From: an uncultured Draconibacterium sp.
Lineage (GTDB): Bacteria > Bacteroidota > Bacteroidia > Bacteroidales > Prolixibacteraceae
DNA: 64,000 bases
NCBI GenBank assembly: GCA_947492175.1
Contig: CANLMQ010000030.1
Location: 10,247 to 74,246 of the forward strand
Reading direction: 5' to 3'
Shown here: positions 42,624 through 51,706 of the stretch, in pieces
Position numbering within the stretch: position 1 is the first letter of the stretch
How the letters are laid out: each line of letters begins with the position of its first letter
Translations under genes and position numbers: made by a program
The notes under the pieces: generated by a model
What the model was told of the DNA's origin: nothing
What the model saw: only the letters and a program-made list of their open reading frames with translations
Database searches by the model: none

Positions 42624-44072
42624 ATGAATCCATATCTCGTTCTAGGAATAGTTTTAGGATATTTTTTTGTTTTAATGGCCATTTCATGGTTAACATCGCG
42701 TAACGCCGACACCCAGGCTTTTTTTACCGCTAACCGAAGATCTCCCTGGTATTTGGTTGCTTTTGGCATGGTTGGCGCAACACTTTCTGGTGTCACTTTT
42801 ATCTCGGTCCCCGGCGAAGTAGGTAACTCAGCTTTCTCGTATTTGCAATTTGTTTTAGGGAATATTGTGGGATACTGGATTGTGGCAGGCATCTTATTGC
42901 CGCTTTATTACCGACTAAATCTGGTTTCTATTTATTCGTTTTTGGAACAAAGGTTTGGCGTAAGTTCTTACAAAACGGGCTCGTTTTTCTTTTTAATCTC
43001 AAAATTAATTGGTGCGGCATTCCGCTTGTTTTTGGTTGCCGGTGTTCTTCAGATTGCATTTTTCGATGCTTTTAATATCCCGTTTTCATTAACTGTTATT
43101 GTTACCATTGCTCTGATTTGGGTTTACACTTTTAAGGGAGGTATTAAAACCATTGTGTGGACTGACACTTTGCAAACGTTGTTTTTAGTTAGTGCGGTTA
43201 TATTTACGATTATTGCAATATCAAGAGGACTTGATCTGAATTTTGGAGCGCTGGTAAAAGAGATCTCGACGGATTCAAATTCACAGATCTTTTTTTGGGA
43301 CTGGCGTTCGGGCGATAACTTTTTTAAGCAATTTATAGCAGGTATTTTTATTACAATTGTAATGGTTGGAATGGATCAGGATATGATGCAGAAGAACCTG
43401 ACTTGTAAAAATATTAAAGAGGCCCAGAAAAATATGATGGTCTTTAGTTTTTCTTTTTTAATAACGGTTGTTTTATTTCTGAGCCTTGGAGTAATGTTGT
43501 ATGTTTTTGCAAAACAAAATGGTATTGCTGTGCCTGAGAGTACCGATGATTTGTATCCGCTTTTGGCTTTGCATTATTTTGGATTACCTGTTGGAATCGC
43601 TTTTCTGCTTGGAATTACCGCGGCTGCATATTCCAGTGCCGATTCCGCTTTAACTGCCTTGACTACGTCGTTCAGTGTAGATTTCTTACGAATTGATCGT
43701 TTCAATGAAAAGAAAAAACAACGAATAAAAATGGGATCGCATCTGATGTTTTCTGTTTTGTTAATTGTTGTAATTCTGATTTTTGAAGCCATTAATGATC
43801 AGAGTATAGTAACGGCTGTTTTTACTGTGGCTGGATACACGTATGGTCCGATTTTGGGTTTATTTGTTTTCGGAATGTATTCAAAAAGAAAAGTCAATGA
43901 TAAATGGGTACCGGTGGTTGGTTTAACTGCGCCTGTGCTTTGTTATTTTATCTCGAGCTACTCCGAAGAACTGTTTAATGGATATAAGTTTGGCTTTGAA
44001 CTTCTTATTCTAAATGGCCTGTTAACGATAGGCGGTTTGTTACTAATTTCTAAAAAAAATGCTGAAGAATAG
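42624..44072 (+). CDS. Sodium:solute symporter (SSS family)
   Basis: A 482-residue membrane protein with about 13 helices. The SSS signature region is visible: ATLSGVTFISVPGEVG, FFLISKLIGAAFRLFLVAGV, YTFKGGIKTIVWTDTLQ and ITAAAYSSADSALTALTTSF (sodium site). It starts 7 bases after namZ, so it probably imports a product of peptidoglycan breakdown such as MurNAc or another amino sugar. The substrate is inferred from context only. Confidence 0.88.
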   Translation: MNPYLVLGIVLGYFFVLMAISWLTSRNADTQAFFTANRRSPWYLVAFGMVGATLSGVTFISVPGEVGNSAFSYLQFVLGNIVGYWIVAGILLPLYYRLNLVSIYSFLEQRFGVSSYKTGSFFFLISKLIGAAFRLFLVAGVLQIAFFDAFNIPFSLTVIVTIALIWVYTFKGGIKTIVWTDTLQTLFLVSAVIFTIIAISRGLDLNFGALVKEISTDSNSQIFFWDWRSGDNFFKQFIAGIFITIVMVGMDQDMMQKNLTCKNIKEAQKNMMVFSFSFLITVVLFLSLGVMLYVFAKQNGIAVPESTDDLYPLLALHYFGLPVGIAFLLGITAAAYSSADSALTALTTSFSVDFLRIDRFNEKKKQRIKMGSHLMFSVLLIVVILIFEAINDQSIVTAVFTVAGYTYGPILGLFVFGMYSKRKVNDKWVPVVGLTAPVLCYFISSYSEELFNGYKFGFELLILNGLLTIGGLLLISKKNAEE

Positions 44073-44114
44073 ACAGGAATGCAAATAAATGTTAAAAATT
44101 GTAAATTGATTTTT

Positions 44115-44122
44115 TATATTTG
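44115..44122 (+). promoter_or_regulatory. -7 promoter box before the beta-helix lipoprotein gene
   Basis: TATATTTG matches TAnnTTTG, 52 bases before the TTG start at 44175. No clear -33 TTTG was seen. Confidence 0.4.
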
Positions 44123-44174
44123 TAAAATAACGCGAAGAAAGAGACGTTATAATCAATATTAAAAAAGGTTTAAA

Positions 44175-45626
44175 TTGTTTCGATATCTACTTCAAATATT
44201 GCTGGTAGCTACAATATTCATTTCACTTTTTTCATGTGAGGATGAGGGGTATATGTCGTCAACAGATGCACAACTTAATTTTTCAGTTGATACAATAACC
44301 TTCGATACCATATTTACTACATTTGGTTCTACAACACAGCGTTTTACTGTTCGGAATCCATACGATGAAAATGTACTCATTTCAAGAATACGCCTCGGAG
44401 GAGGCGATGCTTCCAGTTTCAGGCTAAATGTTAACGGTATTGTTGGTAACGAGTTATTCGAATTGGAAGTGCCTGCCAAGGACAGTATTTATGTTTTTGT
44501 TGAAGTGACAATTGATCCAACAGGGCAGAATCTGCCAATGGTTGTAAAGGATTCGATTGAATTTACAACCAATACAAATTTCCAGACCGTAAATCTTATT
44601 GCCTACGGACAGGATTTTAAGCTTGTAAAAGGTGAAGTTATAAAAACTACAACCTGGACATCTGAGAAACCATATCTGGTTTACGATTATGCTTATGTTG
44701 ACAGTACATCTACTCTTACAATAGAGCCGGGTACAAAGGTATATTTTCATAAAGATGCGGGTATGTATGTGAAAGGAACTTTAGTAGCAGATGGTGATTT
44801 TCAGAACCCAATACAATTTTTGGCTGATCGATTAGAGCCATCGTATGCTAATATTCCCGATCAATGGAATGGTCTTGTTTTGTATTCAGGAAGTCATAAC
44901 AATGTACTTAATTATGTAAGTATAAAAAATGCTAATATTGGATTGCAGGTAGGAACAATTGAAAATGAAGGATATGCTTCTGTTGAATTAACGAATTCGA
45001 AAATAGAAAATATGGCTTATGCAGGAATATTTGCAATGAAGTCAAAAATATCCGGATATAATAACCTGATTGCAAATTGTGGTTATTATGCAACAGCACT
45101 GCTCGTTGGTGGAGAATACGAATTTTACCATACTACAATTGCAAATTATTGGGGTAATTATGGTTCTAAAGCCCGGTCGTCGGCTTCACTTGTTTTATCA
45201 AATGTATTGGTTGTAGAAGATGGCGATGGAGGTAAAGTTTCATATAACGGAGATCTTATTAAGGCAACTTTCGCAAACAGTATAATTTACGGTAACATTG
45301 GGAACGAGATAGAATTGGGAAATAATGAAGAGAATGCATTTAATTATTTTTTCGATCATTGTATTCTTCAGGTTCCTGATACTTTAAATACAAGCGATAA
45401 AAACCACTACAATAGTGTGTGGAAAGGATCTGATTATGATCCTGACTTTATTGATCCTTATGATAAATTGAATTATCAGCTCGATACATTATCTGCGGCT
45501 AAAGATTTGGGAGACATGGAGTATGCCCGAGATTACCCGTTTGATTTGCTGAACAAAAGTCGCCTTGGTGACAGCGGTCCCGACCTTGGGGCATATGAAC
45601 GTATCGAGAAAGAAGATGAAAACTAG
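44175..45626 (+). CDS. Parallel beta-helix repeat lipoprotein
   Basis: A 483-residue surface lipoprotein (lipobox SLFSC, Cys21). TTG at 44175 must be the start, since the next in-frame Met lies behind the lipobox. Residues 30-150 are an Ig/choice-of-anchor-like domain (FDTIFTTFGSTTQRFTV; VFVEVTIDPTGQNLPMVV). The rest is a right-handed beta-helix (SVELTNSKIENMAYAGIFA, ANCGYYATALLVGGEYEF), ending with SRLGDSGPDLGAYE. A close paralogue lies at 58018-59448. The next gene begins inside its last codons. Function unknown; adhesion or glycan binding is possible. Confidence 0.85.
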   Translation: MFRYLLQILLVATIFISLFSCEDEGYMSSTDAQLNFSVDTITFDTIFTTFGSTTQRFTVRNPYDENVLISRIRLGGGDASSFRLNVNGIVGNELFELEVPAKDSIYVFVEVTIDPTGQNLPMVVKDSIEFTTNTNFQTVNLIAYGQDFKLVKGEVIKTTTWTSEKPYLVYDYAYVDSTSTLTIEPGTKVYFHKDAGMYVKGTLVADGDFQNPIQFLADRLEPSYANIPDQWNGLVLYSGSHNNVLNYVSIKNANIGLQVGTIENEGYASVELTNSKIENMAYAGIFAMKSKISGYNNLIANCGYYATALLVGGEYEFYHTTIANYWGNYGSKARSSASLVLSNVLVVEDGDGGKVSYNGDLIKATFANSIIYGNIGNEIELGNNEENAFNYFFDHCILQVPDTLNTSDKNHYNSVWKGSDYDPDFIDPYDKLNYQLDTLSAAKDLGDMEYARDYPFDLLNKSRLGDSGPDLGAYERIEKEDEN

Positions 45627-46641
45627 TTTTAGTTTCATTGTTTTAATTATCCTTCTTTTAAATGCCCGTGCACAACAAAATGTTAGTCAATATTCTATAT
45701 TGTTTTATAATGTAGAAAACTTGTTTGATGTCAGAAATGATTCGCTTACCAACGATGATGAATTTACTTTTGAGGGCGAACGGCACTGGAGTTATAAAAG
45801 GTTAAACAGAAAGCTACAGAATACAGCAAAGGTGATTTTAGGTTCATCGGGGTGGGAGGCACCGTCACTGGTTGGATTATGCGAAATAGAGAACCGGTTT
45901 GTGCTGGAAAAACTACTCAAAGAAACACCTCTGAAATCATTTCCGTATAAAATTATTCACAAAGAGTCGCCCGATTTTCGAGGAATTGATGTGGCATTAC
46001 TATATAATGCAAAGCAGTTTTATCCTCTTAAATATGAGTATTACCCAATAGTTTGGGAGAGTGGCGATACTATTAAATCGCGCGAAATTCTCCATGTTTC
46101 AGGTATTATGGGAGGAATTGATGCTTTACATGTTTTTGTAAATCATTGGCCATCGAGGTATTCCGGAATAATGGAAACGCGGGAACTGCGAAATAGAGCG
46201 GCCACTTTATTGCGAATAAAAACTGATGAGGTACTAAAGAATAACTCGGATTCAAAAATTGTTGTACTGGGCGATTTTAACGATCAGCCGAACGATGAAA
46301 GTATTAAAACGTATTTGCAGGCAAAAAGAGTACCATCAGAGCCCGAATCATCCGGTCTTTATAATCTGTCGATAGATTGGGAACAGTTGGGTTACGGATC
46401 TTTAAAGTATCAGTCGCAGTGGTTTATTTTCGACCAGATAATTGTATCTGCAGCCTTGCTAAGTTCAAAAGAAGGGTTATATACTCAACCAGAATGGGCA
46501 TCCATTTGTAAACTACCATTCATATTCGAAATTGACGAAAAATACGGAGGGCTAAAACCCAAGCGAACTTTCAATGGCTTTAAATACAATGGAGGTTTTA
46601 GCGATCATTTTCCTGTACTGTTGCGGCTTCAGGTTCGTTAG
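45616..46641 (+). CDS. Exported endonuclease/exonuclease/phosphatase family protein
   Basis: A 341-residue protein with signal peptide (LLLNARAQ, about residue 20). EEP-fold motifs are ILFYNVENLFD, GLCEIENR (metal Glu), GIDVALLYN, VFVNHWPSR, VVLGDFNDQPND and the final SDHFPVLL (catalytic Asp-His). These hydrolyse phosphodiesters, so extracellular DNA or a phospholipid could be the substrate. Start ATG 45616 overlaps the previous gene by 11 bases, so the two are coupled. It is convergent with cca, overlapping by 4 bases. Confidence 0.88.
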   Translation: MKTSFSFIVLIILLLNARAQQNVSQYSILFYNVENLFDVRNDSLTNDDEFTFEGERHWSYKRLNRKLQNTAKVILGSSGWEAPSLVGLCEIENRFVLEKLLKETPLKSFPYKIIHKESPDFRGIDVALLYNAKQFYPLKYEYYPIVWESGDTIKSREILHVSGIMGGIDALHVFVNHWPSRYSGIMETRELRNRAATLLRIKTDEVLKNNSDSKIVVLGDFNDQPNDESIKTYLQAKRVPSEPESSGLYNLSIDWEQLGYGSLKYQSQWFIFDQIIVSAALLSSKEGLYTQPEWASICKLPFIFEIDEKYGGLKPKRTFNGFKYNGGFSDHFPVLLRLQVR

Positions 46642-48047
46642 ACTTTTTTCGTTAAGCCCAGTTCATCTGCTTTTCTGAGCATAAAAGCATATGCCTCTTC
46701 GTAGTCGTTATGAATTTCTCCATCAAGAATCGCTTCTTTTATAGCATCTTTTATCAAACCCACTTCGCGGCATGGTTTCAGATCAAAAATTTTCATTATT
46801 AATTCGCCGTCAACAGGTGGCTGGAAATTACGAACGGCATCTTTTTCTTCAATCTCTTTTAGTTTCTGACGAACTACTCTGAAATTTTTCATGTAGCGCT
46901 TTACTTTGCTTTCATTTTTAGAGGTAATATCGGCTTCGCAAAGAGTCATTAAATCATCAATATCATCACCTGCTTCAAAAAGCAGACGGCGCACGGCAGA
47001 GTCTGTAACAATTTCTTCAGAAAGAACTATGGGGCGCATATGTAGCTGAACCATTTTCTGTACATATTTCATCTTTTCATTCAGAGGCAATTTCATGCGC
47101 CTGAAAATTTTGGGTATCATTTTTACACCCACAAAATTGTGTGCATGAAATGTCCAGCCCTGTCCTTCGATAAACTTTTTAGTGGCCGGCTTGGCGATGT
47201 CGTGAAGTAGCGCCGACCAACGTAACCAAAGGTTGTCGGTGTTGGGTACAATCCTGTCCAGAACCTCCAGCGTATGATAGAAATTATCTTTATGACCGAT
47301 ACCGTTTACACGTTCAACTCCTTTCATTTTTTGTAATTCCGGGAAAATAATTGCCAACATTCCGGTTTCCTCAAGAAGTTTGAATCCTTTCGATGGTTTG
47401 GCTGCCATCATTATCTTATTTATTTCATCAATGATCCGCTCGGCAGAAATAATCTTAATACGTTCTTTGTTTCTTGCAATGGCTTTTAGCGTTTCAGTTT
47501 CAATTTCAAAATCAAGTTGTGTGGCAAACCGAATAGCACGCATTATCCGTAAAGGATCGTCGGAAAATGTAATGTCAGGATCAAGAGGCGTTTTTATGGT
47601 TTTATTGCCCAGATCTTCGATGCCGCCAAAGGGATCAAGCAGTTCGCCAAAATTTGCTTTGTTCAGGCTTAAAGCTAAGGCATTAATTGTAAAATCTCTT
47701 CTGTTTTGATCGTCAGCCAGAGTCCCGTCTTCAACAATTGGATTTCTCGAATTTCGCTGGTATGATTCTTTTCGGGCACCAACAAATTCAATCTCAAGTT
47801 CTTTGTATTTAAGCATGGCAGTACCAAAATTCTTAAATACGTTTACCCTGGGCCTTGGTTTTAAGATCTTGGCTACTTCTGTGGCCAGATTAATTCCGCT
47901 TCCAATAGTAACAATATCAATATCTTTCGACGGCCGGTTTAAATGAAGGTCACGCACATAGCCACCAATTACGTATGTTTCCAATTGTAAACGATCGGCC
48001 ACAGCCGAGATCTCCTGAAATATTTTGAGTTTTAGTTTCTTCTTCAT
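46638..48047 (-). CDS. cca: CCA tRNA nucleotidyltransferase with HD domain
   Basis: A 469-residue enzyme that adds or repairs the CCA end of tRNAs; none of the tRNAs in this window encodes CCA. GGYVRDLHLNRPSKDIDIV is the nucleotide-binding and DxD metal site, RRDFTINALAL and DPLRIMRAIRFA follow, and the HD domain has WSALLHDIAKP in the second half. It is preceded by its own spacer, divergent from trxA. Confidence 0.95.
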   Translation of the reverse strand: MKKKLKLKIFQEISAVADRLQLETYVIGGYVRDLHLNRPSKDIDIVTIGSGINLATEVAKILKPRPRVNVFKNFGTAMLKYKELEIEFVGARKESYQRNSRNPIVEDGTLADDQNRRDFTINALALSLNKANFGELLDPFGGIEDLGNKTIKTPLDPDITFSDDPLRIMRAIRFATQLDFEIETETLKAIARNKERIKIISAERIIDEINKIMMAAKPSKGFKLLEETGMLAIIFPELQKMKGVERVNGIGHKDNFYHTLEVLDRIVPNTDNLWLRWSALLHDIAKPATKKFIEGQGWTFHAHNFVGVKMIPKIFRRMKLPLNEKMKYVQKMVQLHMRPIVLSEEIVTDSAVRRLLFEAGDDIDDLMTLCEADITSKNESKVKRYMKNFRVVRQKLKEIEEKDAVRNFQPPVDGELIMKIFDLKPCREVGLIKDAIKEAILDGEIHNDYEEAYAFMLRKADELGLTKKV

Positions 48048-48222
48048 CTGTCAAAAACGTAATGCTTTTTTATGATTTTCTGCCAATTCTGAAAAAATCG
48101 TGACAAAATTACAATTATTTAGTAGAAATATGTGGTAACTTGGGAAATGAAAAAGGTGGTACCATATTTGATATATAGAAATATAGATATATAAATATAA
48201 AAAATAACTAAAATAGAATATC

Positions 48223-48594
48223 ATGTTAGAACATTTGACAAAAGAAACGTTTAAAGAAAAGGTTTTCAATTTTGAAACAAACAAAGAATGGAAATACGAA
48301 GGAACAAAACCTTGTTTAATTGATTTCTATGCAGATTGGTGTGGACCATGTAAAATGGTAGCTCCGGTTTTGGAAGAGTTACAAGACGAGTATGGCGACA
48401 GTATTGTGATTTACAAAGTAAACACTGAAGATCAGCAGGAATTGGCTGGTATGTTTGGTGTACAAAGTATTCCTTCGCTGTTATTTGTACCGCAGGAAGG
48501 ACAACCGCAAATGGCTATGGGAGCATTGCCTAAGCAAACTTTCGAAAAAGCAATTGCAGATGTGCTAAAGGTAGAAAAACCAGCAGTTAATTAA
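48223..48594 (+). CDS. trxA: Thioredoxin
   Basis: A 123-residue thioredoxin with the redox motif CGPC at residues 40-43 in FYADWCGPCKMVAPVLEEL, and the cis-Pro loop IPSLLF. A 20-residue N-terminal extension (KVFNFETNKEWKYEG) is usual for Bacteroidota TrxA. No signal peptide, so cytoplasmic. The 3' end overlaps the convergent murF by 8 bases. Confidence 0.95.
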   Translation: MLEHLTKETFKEKVFNFETNKEWKYEGTKPCLIDFYADWCGPCKMVAPVLEELQDEYGDSIVIYKVNTEDQQELAGMFGVQSIPSLLFVPQEGQPQMAMGALPKQTFEKAIADVLKVEKPAVN

Positions 48595-49879
48595 GAGTTT
48601 CAAGAATTTTTTCAAGCTGAATACCACGGGAGCCTTTTATTAAAATGTTCCCGTTTTTTATTGGGTTAGTTGCTAAAAAAGAATGAAGCTCTTCAACTTT
48701 TAAAAAGGTTTTAATACCGGAGTTTTCTCCTGTTTTGTAGAATTCTTTGCCAACAAGGAAGGTGTTTGGTTTCAGGTCTTCAGGAATAGATTCTATAATT
48801 TTTGAATGTTCAGAAGAGGAGTAATCACCGAGTTCGAGCATGTCGCCAAGAATTAAATAATTGTTACCTGACAGATTGGTTAAAAAGCTTTTTATCGATG
48901 CGCTCATACTGGTTGGATTTGCATTGTATGCATCCATAATAATTTTCAAACTGCCCTTTTTAATTAACTGCGACCGGTTATTTGTTGGCTGATAGTTTTT
49001 TATGGCCTCCTGTATTTTTAACGGATCAACGTCGAAATAATTAGCGATACAAGCAGAAGCCAGTATGTTTTCAAAATTGTAATCGCCTATCAGGTTGCTG
49101 TTTAAATACAATACTCCTTTGGGAAAGTTAGCTTTTAAATGAATAAAAGGCGGACTTTGGATGGGGACACCAATAAACGTAGCTTTTTTTGTACCGTATG
49201 AGATTTTATTTGTGATGAATGAACTCAGTTCTTCTAAAATCTGATTGTCGGAATTGTAGAATACGATTCCGTTTTTTTGTGATATGTATGTATATAATTC
49301 ACCTTTGGTTTGTTTAACTCCTTCAAAAGAACCAAAACCCTCTAAATGTGCCTGTCCAATGTTGGTAATAATTCCGTAATCGGGGGTGGCAATTTTGCAG
49401 AGTTCTGCAATTTCACCGGGATGATTGGCTCCCATTTCAACCACGCCAAATTCGGTTTCTGAATTCATGCTTAATAAAGTGAGTGGAACACCAATGTGGT
49501 TGTTTAAATTTCCCTGGGTAAACGAAACCCTGAATTTTTTTGAGAGTACTGCTGCAATTAATTCTTTTGTGGTGGTTTTCCCGTTTGTACCGGTTATACC
49601 CAGTATTGGAATTGCAAGCTGTTTCCGGTGAAACGAAGCCAAATTCTGCAATTCTTTTAATACGTCGTTTACCAGTATTATATTTTGAGAAGTATTGTAT
49701 TCTTCTTCGTCGATAATAGCATAAGCTGCGCCTTTTGAAATGGCATCCTTTGCATATTTATTCCCGTTAAAGTTTTCGCCTTTTAGGGCAAAAAACATAC
49801 ATCCTTTTTCAATTCGTCTGCTGTCGGTCGATATAACCGGGTGGTCAAGGAAAAGTTTATAAATTTCTTCAGTACTCAT
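48587..49879 (-). CDS. murF: UDP-N-acetylmuramoyl-tripeptide--D-alanyl-D-alanine ligase MurF
   Basis: A 430-residue Mur ligase that adds D-Ala-D-Ala to the cell-wall precursor. The ATP loop ITGTNGKTTTKE is at residues 95-106, VEMGANHPGEI and NIGQAHLEGFGS are MurF signatures, and DAYNANPTSMSASI matches the C-terminal domain. A -7-like box (TATTTTTG on the minus strand, 49884-49891) lies only a few bases before the start, so the transcript may have a very short leader. Confidence 0.95.
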   Translation of the reverse strand: MSTEEIYKLFLDHPVISTDSRRIEKGCMFFALKGENFNGNKYAKDAISKGAAYAIIDEEEYNTSQNIILVNDVLKELQNLASFHRKQLAIPILGITGTNGKTTTKELIAAVLSKKFRVSFTQGNLNNHIGVPLTLLSMNSETEFGVVEMGANHPGEIAELCKIATPDYGIITNIGQAHLEGFGSFEGVKQTKGELYTYISQKNGIVFYNSDNQILEELSSFITNKISYGTKKATFIGVPIQSPPFIHLKANFPKGVLYLNSNLIGDYNFENILASACIANYFDVDPLKIQEAIKNYQPTNNRSQLIKKGSLKIIMDAYNANPTSMSASIKSFLTNLSGNNYLILGDMLELGDYSSSEHSKIIESIPEDLKPNTFLVGKEFYKTGENSGIKTFLKVEELHSFLATNPIKNGNILIKGSRGIQLEKILETLN

Positions 49880-49905
49880 ATTTCAAAAATACGATTCAAT
49901 TTGGC

Positions 49906-49943
49906 ATAAAAAAAGCTTCGTTTATAAAAAACAAAGCTTTCTT
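49906..49943 (-). terminator. Terminator of gldJ
   Basis: On the minus strand GAAAGCTTTG pairs with CGAAGCTTTT around an AT-rich loop and runs into T7. It lies about 20 bases after the gldJ stop. Confidence 0.8.
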
Positions 49944-49963
49944 ATATGGTAATTTCTTTTTGT

Positions 49964-51418
49964 TTAAAATCCTTCAGGGCTTCCTACACGGGTCATTGCA
50001 CAACGGAAACCTAAGTCTCTTTGAGATTTTGTTTGCTCAAGGTATCGGCGTGTTCCCGGATTCAACCAGTATGGACGATCCTGCCATGATCCGCCTTTGT
50101 AAACTCTTACCTCATCGCTAATCAACGAAGAGAAAGCTCCGGGGCGATCATCCTGAATATACATCCCTTCCGTTTTGTTGGTCTGGTGGGCATTCCAGTT
50201 ATTATCCTCAATAATCTGAGAATTGGCATCACCGTCAAGAACATTTCTGTAATCCATGTTTTGGATGGTGTCCTTAACAAGTTCTCCGTATTCGTTTCGA
50301 ATTAATTCCCCGTTTGCATCGCGGCGGTATTCGGTAATTACGTTACCCCTGTATGGATTAAATTCTTCAACATCCTGCAGTGACATTGGGCGGTAAACAT
50401 CCGAAACCCATTCGTTTACATTACCCGACATACAGTAAAGATTATAGTCGTTAGGCTCGTATGAGAATACAGGAGCAGAAATGTCGGCATTGTCATTTAA
50501 TGCTCCGGCCATACCCATCATGTCACCTCGTCCGCGAACAAAGTTGGCTTTTAACCTTCCTTTTTCCTTTTTCTTGTCCTGACGTAAATAAGAACCGTTC
50601 CAAGGATAAATTTTACGATCGGTAAGCAATTCCCCATCTGTGTTTCCAATTAAACCGTAAGCGGCATATTCCCATTCTGCTTCGGTTGGCAGACGGTAAT
50701 TGGGTAATAATATTCCATCTTCCCATTTGGGTCTTCTGGTAGTACCGTCATCGAGTTCGACTGGCTTATCTCCGGTCGTACCTTCATACAATCCTGTTAG
50801 GTATGTTGTTGTTGTATAAACATTCTGTCCGGTTTGTGTATTGTCGTGAGTAAGGATACCTTTTTCAACAAGTACTTGTTCATTTACCCGGTCGGTACGC
50901 CATGCACAGTAAGCTTCTGCTTGCTCCCATGTTACACCAACAACAGGATATTCCGAATATGCAGGATGTCTGAAATAGTTATTTACGTATGGCTCATTGT
51001 AAGCCAGTTTTTTACGCCAAACACTAGAGTCGGGAGTGATTGCTTTTAGTTTTGTAACATCACCCGGATAAACTCTGCTGGTCCAGTGAGTGAACTCTCG
51101 ATAATCCTGATTTGATACTTCTGTTTCATCCAGATAGAACGAAGCAACGGTAACTCTGCGAGGATAGTTATCATTACGGTACATTACATCCTGTTCAACA
51201 CGTCCCATGCTAAAGGTACCACCTTGTACAAAAACCAAACCAGGGCCGGTTTCCTGTTCGTAACCCGATATATTTGGGATATTACCGGTTTCTTCAGCAT
51301 TATATTCCCAGCCGGTTGTGCGGGAACTTTCACCCCCACCTTTACCAAATAAACCACAACTGGAAATGATTGCGGCCATAATTACAATGAATAACGGTTT
51401 CAGTTTACTCCAATTCAT
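49964..51418 (-). CDS. gldJ: Gliding motility lipoprotein GldJ
   Basis: A 484-residue lipoprotein (lipobox IISSC, Cys21) with a formylglycine-generating-enzyme-like domain: FVQGGTFSMGRVE, VASFYLDETEVSNQDYREFTHW, PVVGVTWEQAEAYCAWR, LPTEAEWEYAAYG, GNVNEWVSDVYRP and YKGGSWQDRPYW. The catalytic cysteines of true FGE are not all present, as usual for GldJ/GldK. I prefer GldJ to GldK because it is divergent from porU and porV, the order known in Flavobacterium johnsoniae. GldJ is needed for gliding and for stability of the type IX secretion apparatus. Confidence 0.88.
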   Translation of the reverse strand: MNWSKLKPLFIVIMAAIISSCGLFGKGGGESSRTTGWEYNAEETGNIPNISGYEQETGPGLVFVQGGTFSMGRVEQDVMYRNDNYPRRVTVASFYLDETEVSNQDYREFTHWTSRVYPGDVTKLKAITPDSSVWRKKLAYNEPYVNNYFRHPAYSEYPVVGVTWEQAEAYCAWRTDRVNEQVLVEKGILTHDNTQTGQNVYTTTTYLTGLYEGTTGDKPVELDDGTTRRPKWEDGILLPNYRLPTEAEWEYAAYGLIGNTDGELLTDRKIYPWNGSYLRQDKKKEKGRLKANFVRGRGDMMGMAGALNDNADISAPVFSYEPNDYNLYCMSGNVNEWVSDVYRPMSLQDVEEFNPYRGNVITEYRRDANGELIRNEYGELVKDTIQNMDYRNVLDGDANSQIIEDNNWNAHQTNKTEGMYIQDDRPGAFSSLISDEVRVYKGGSWQDRPYWLNPGTRRYLEQTKSQRDLGFRCAMTRVGSPEGF

Positions 51419-51523
51419 AATTAGCTTAATTTTTTCTCGTCGTCACAAATATAACTAATTTGTTCAATTCTTATTGTTCGCCCTTTTTATTATTTAATCA
51501 AGTTTTATTTTGACGGATGTTAA

Positions 51524-51531
51524 TATCTTTG
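51524..51531 (+). promoter_or_regulatory. -7 promoter box before porU
   Basis: TATCTTTG matches TAnnTTTG but lies 175 bases before the porU start, giving a long untranslated leader. A TTTG occurs only 11 bases upstream, too close for the -33 element. The 288-base gldJ-porU spacer shows nothing else clear. Confidence 0.35.
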
Positions 51532-51706
51532 TCGTTCGAGCCACGAAGGAGGTAAAATAACATAAATAATCCGATGTTACAATATTTGTTTTTTGTGGTC
51601 GTTTTAATTGTTATAATGTTTTGAAGATGTTCATGAAAGAGTAATCAGATTTATGATACTAGTCTGACATATTGTAGTTCATGACGATACAAACTATCTT
51701 AAGCGA

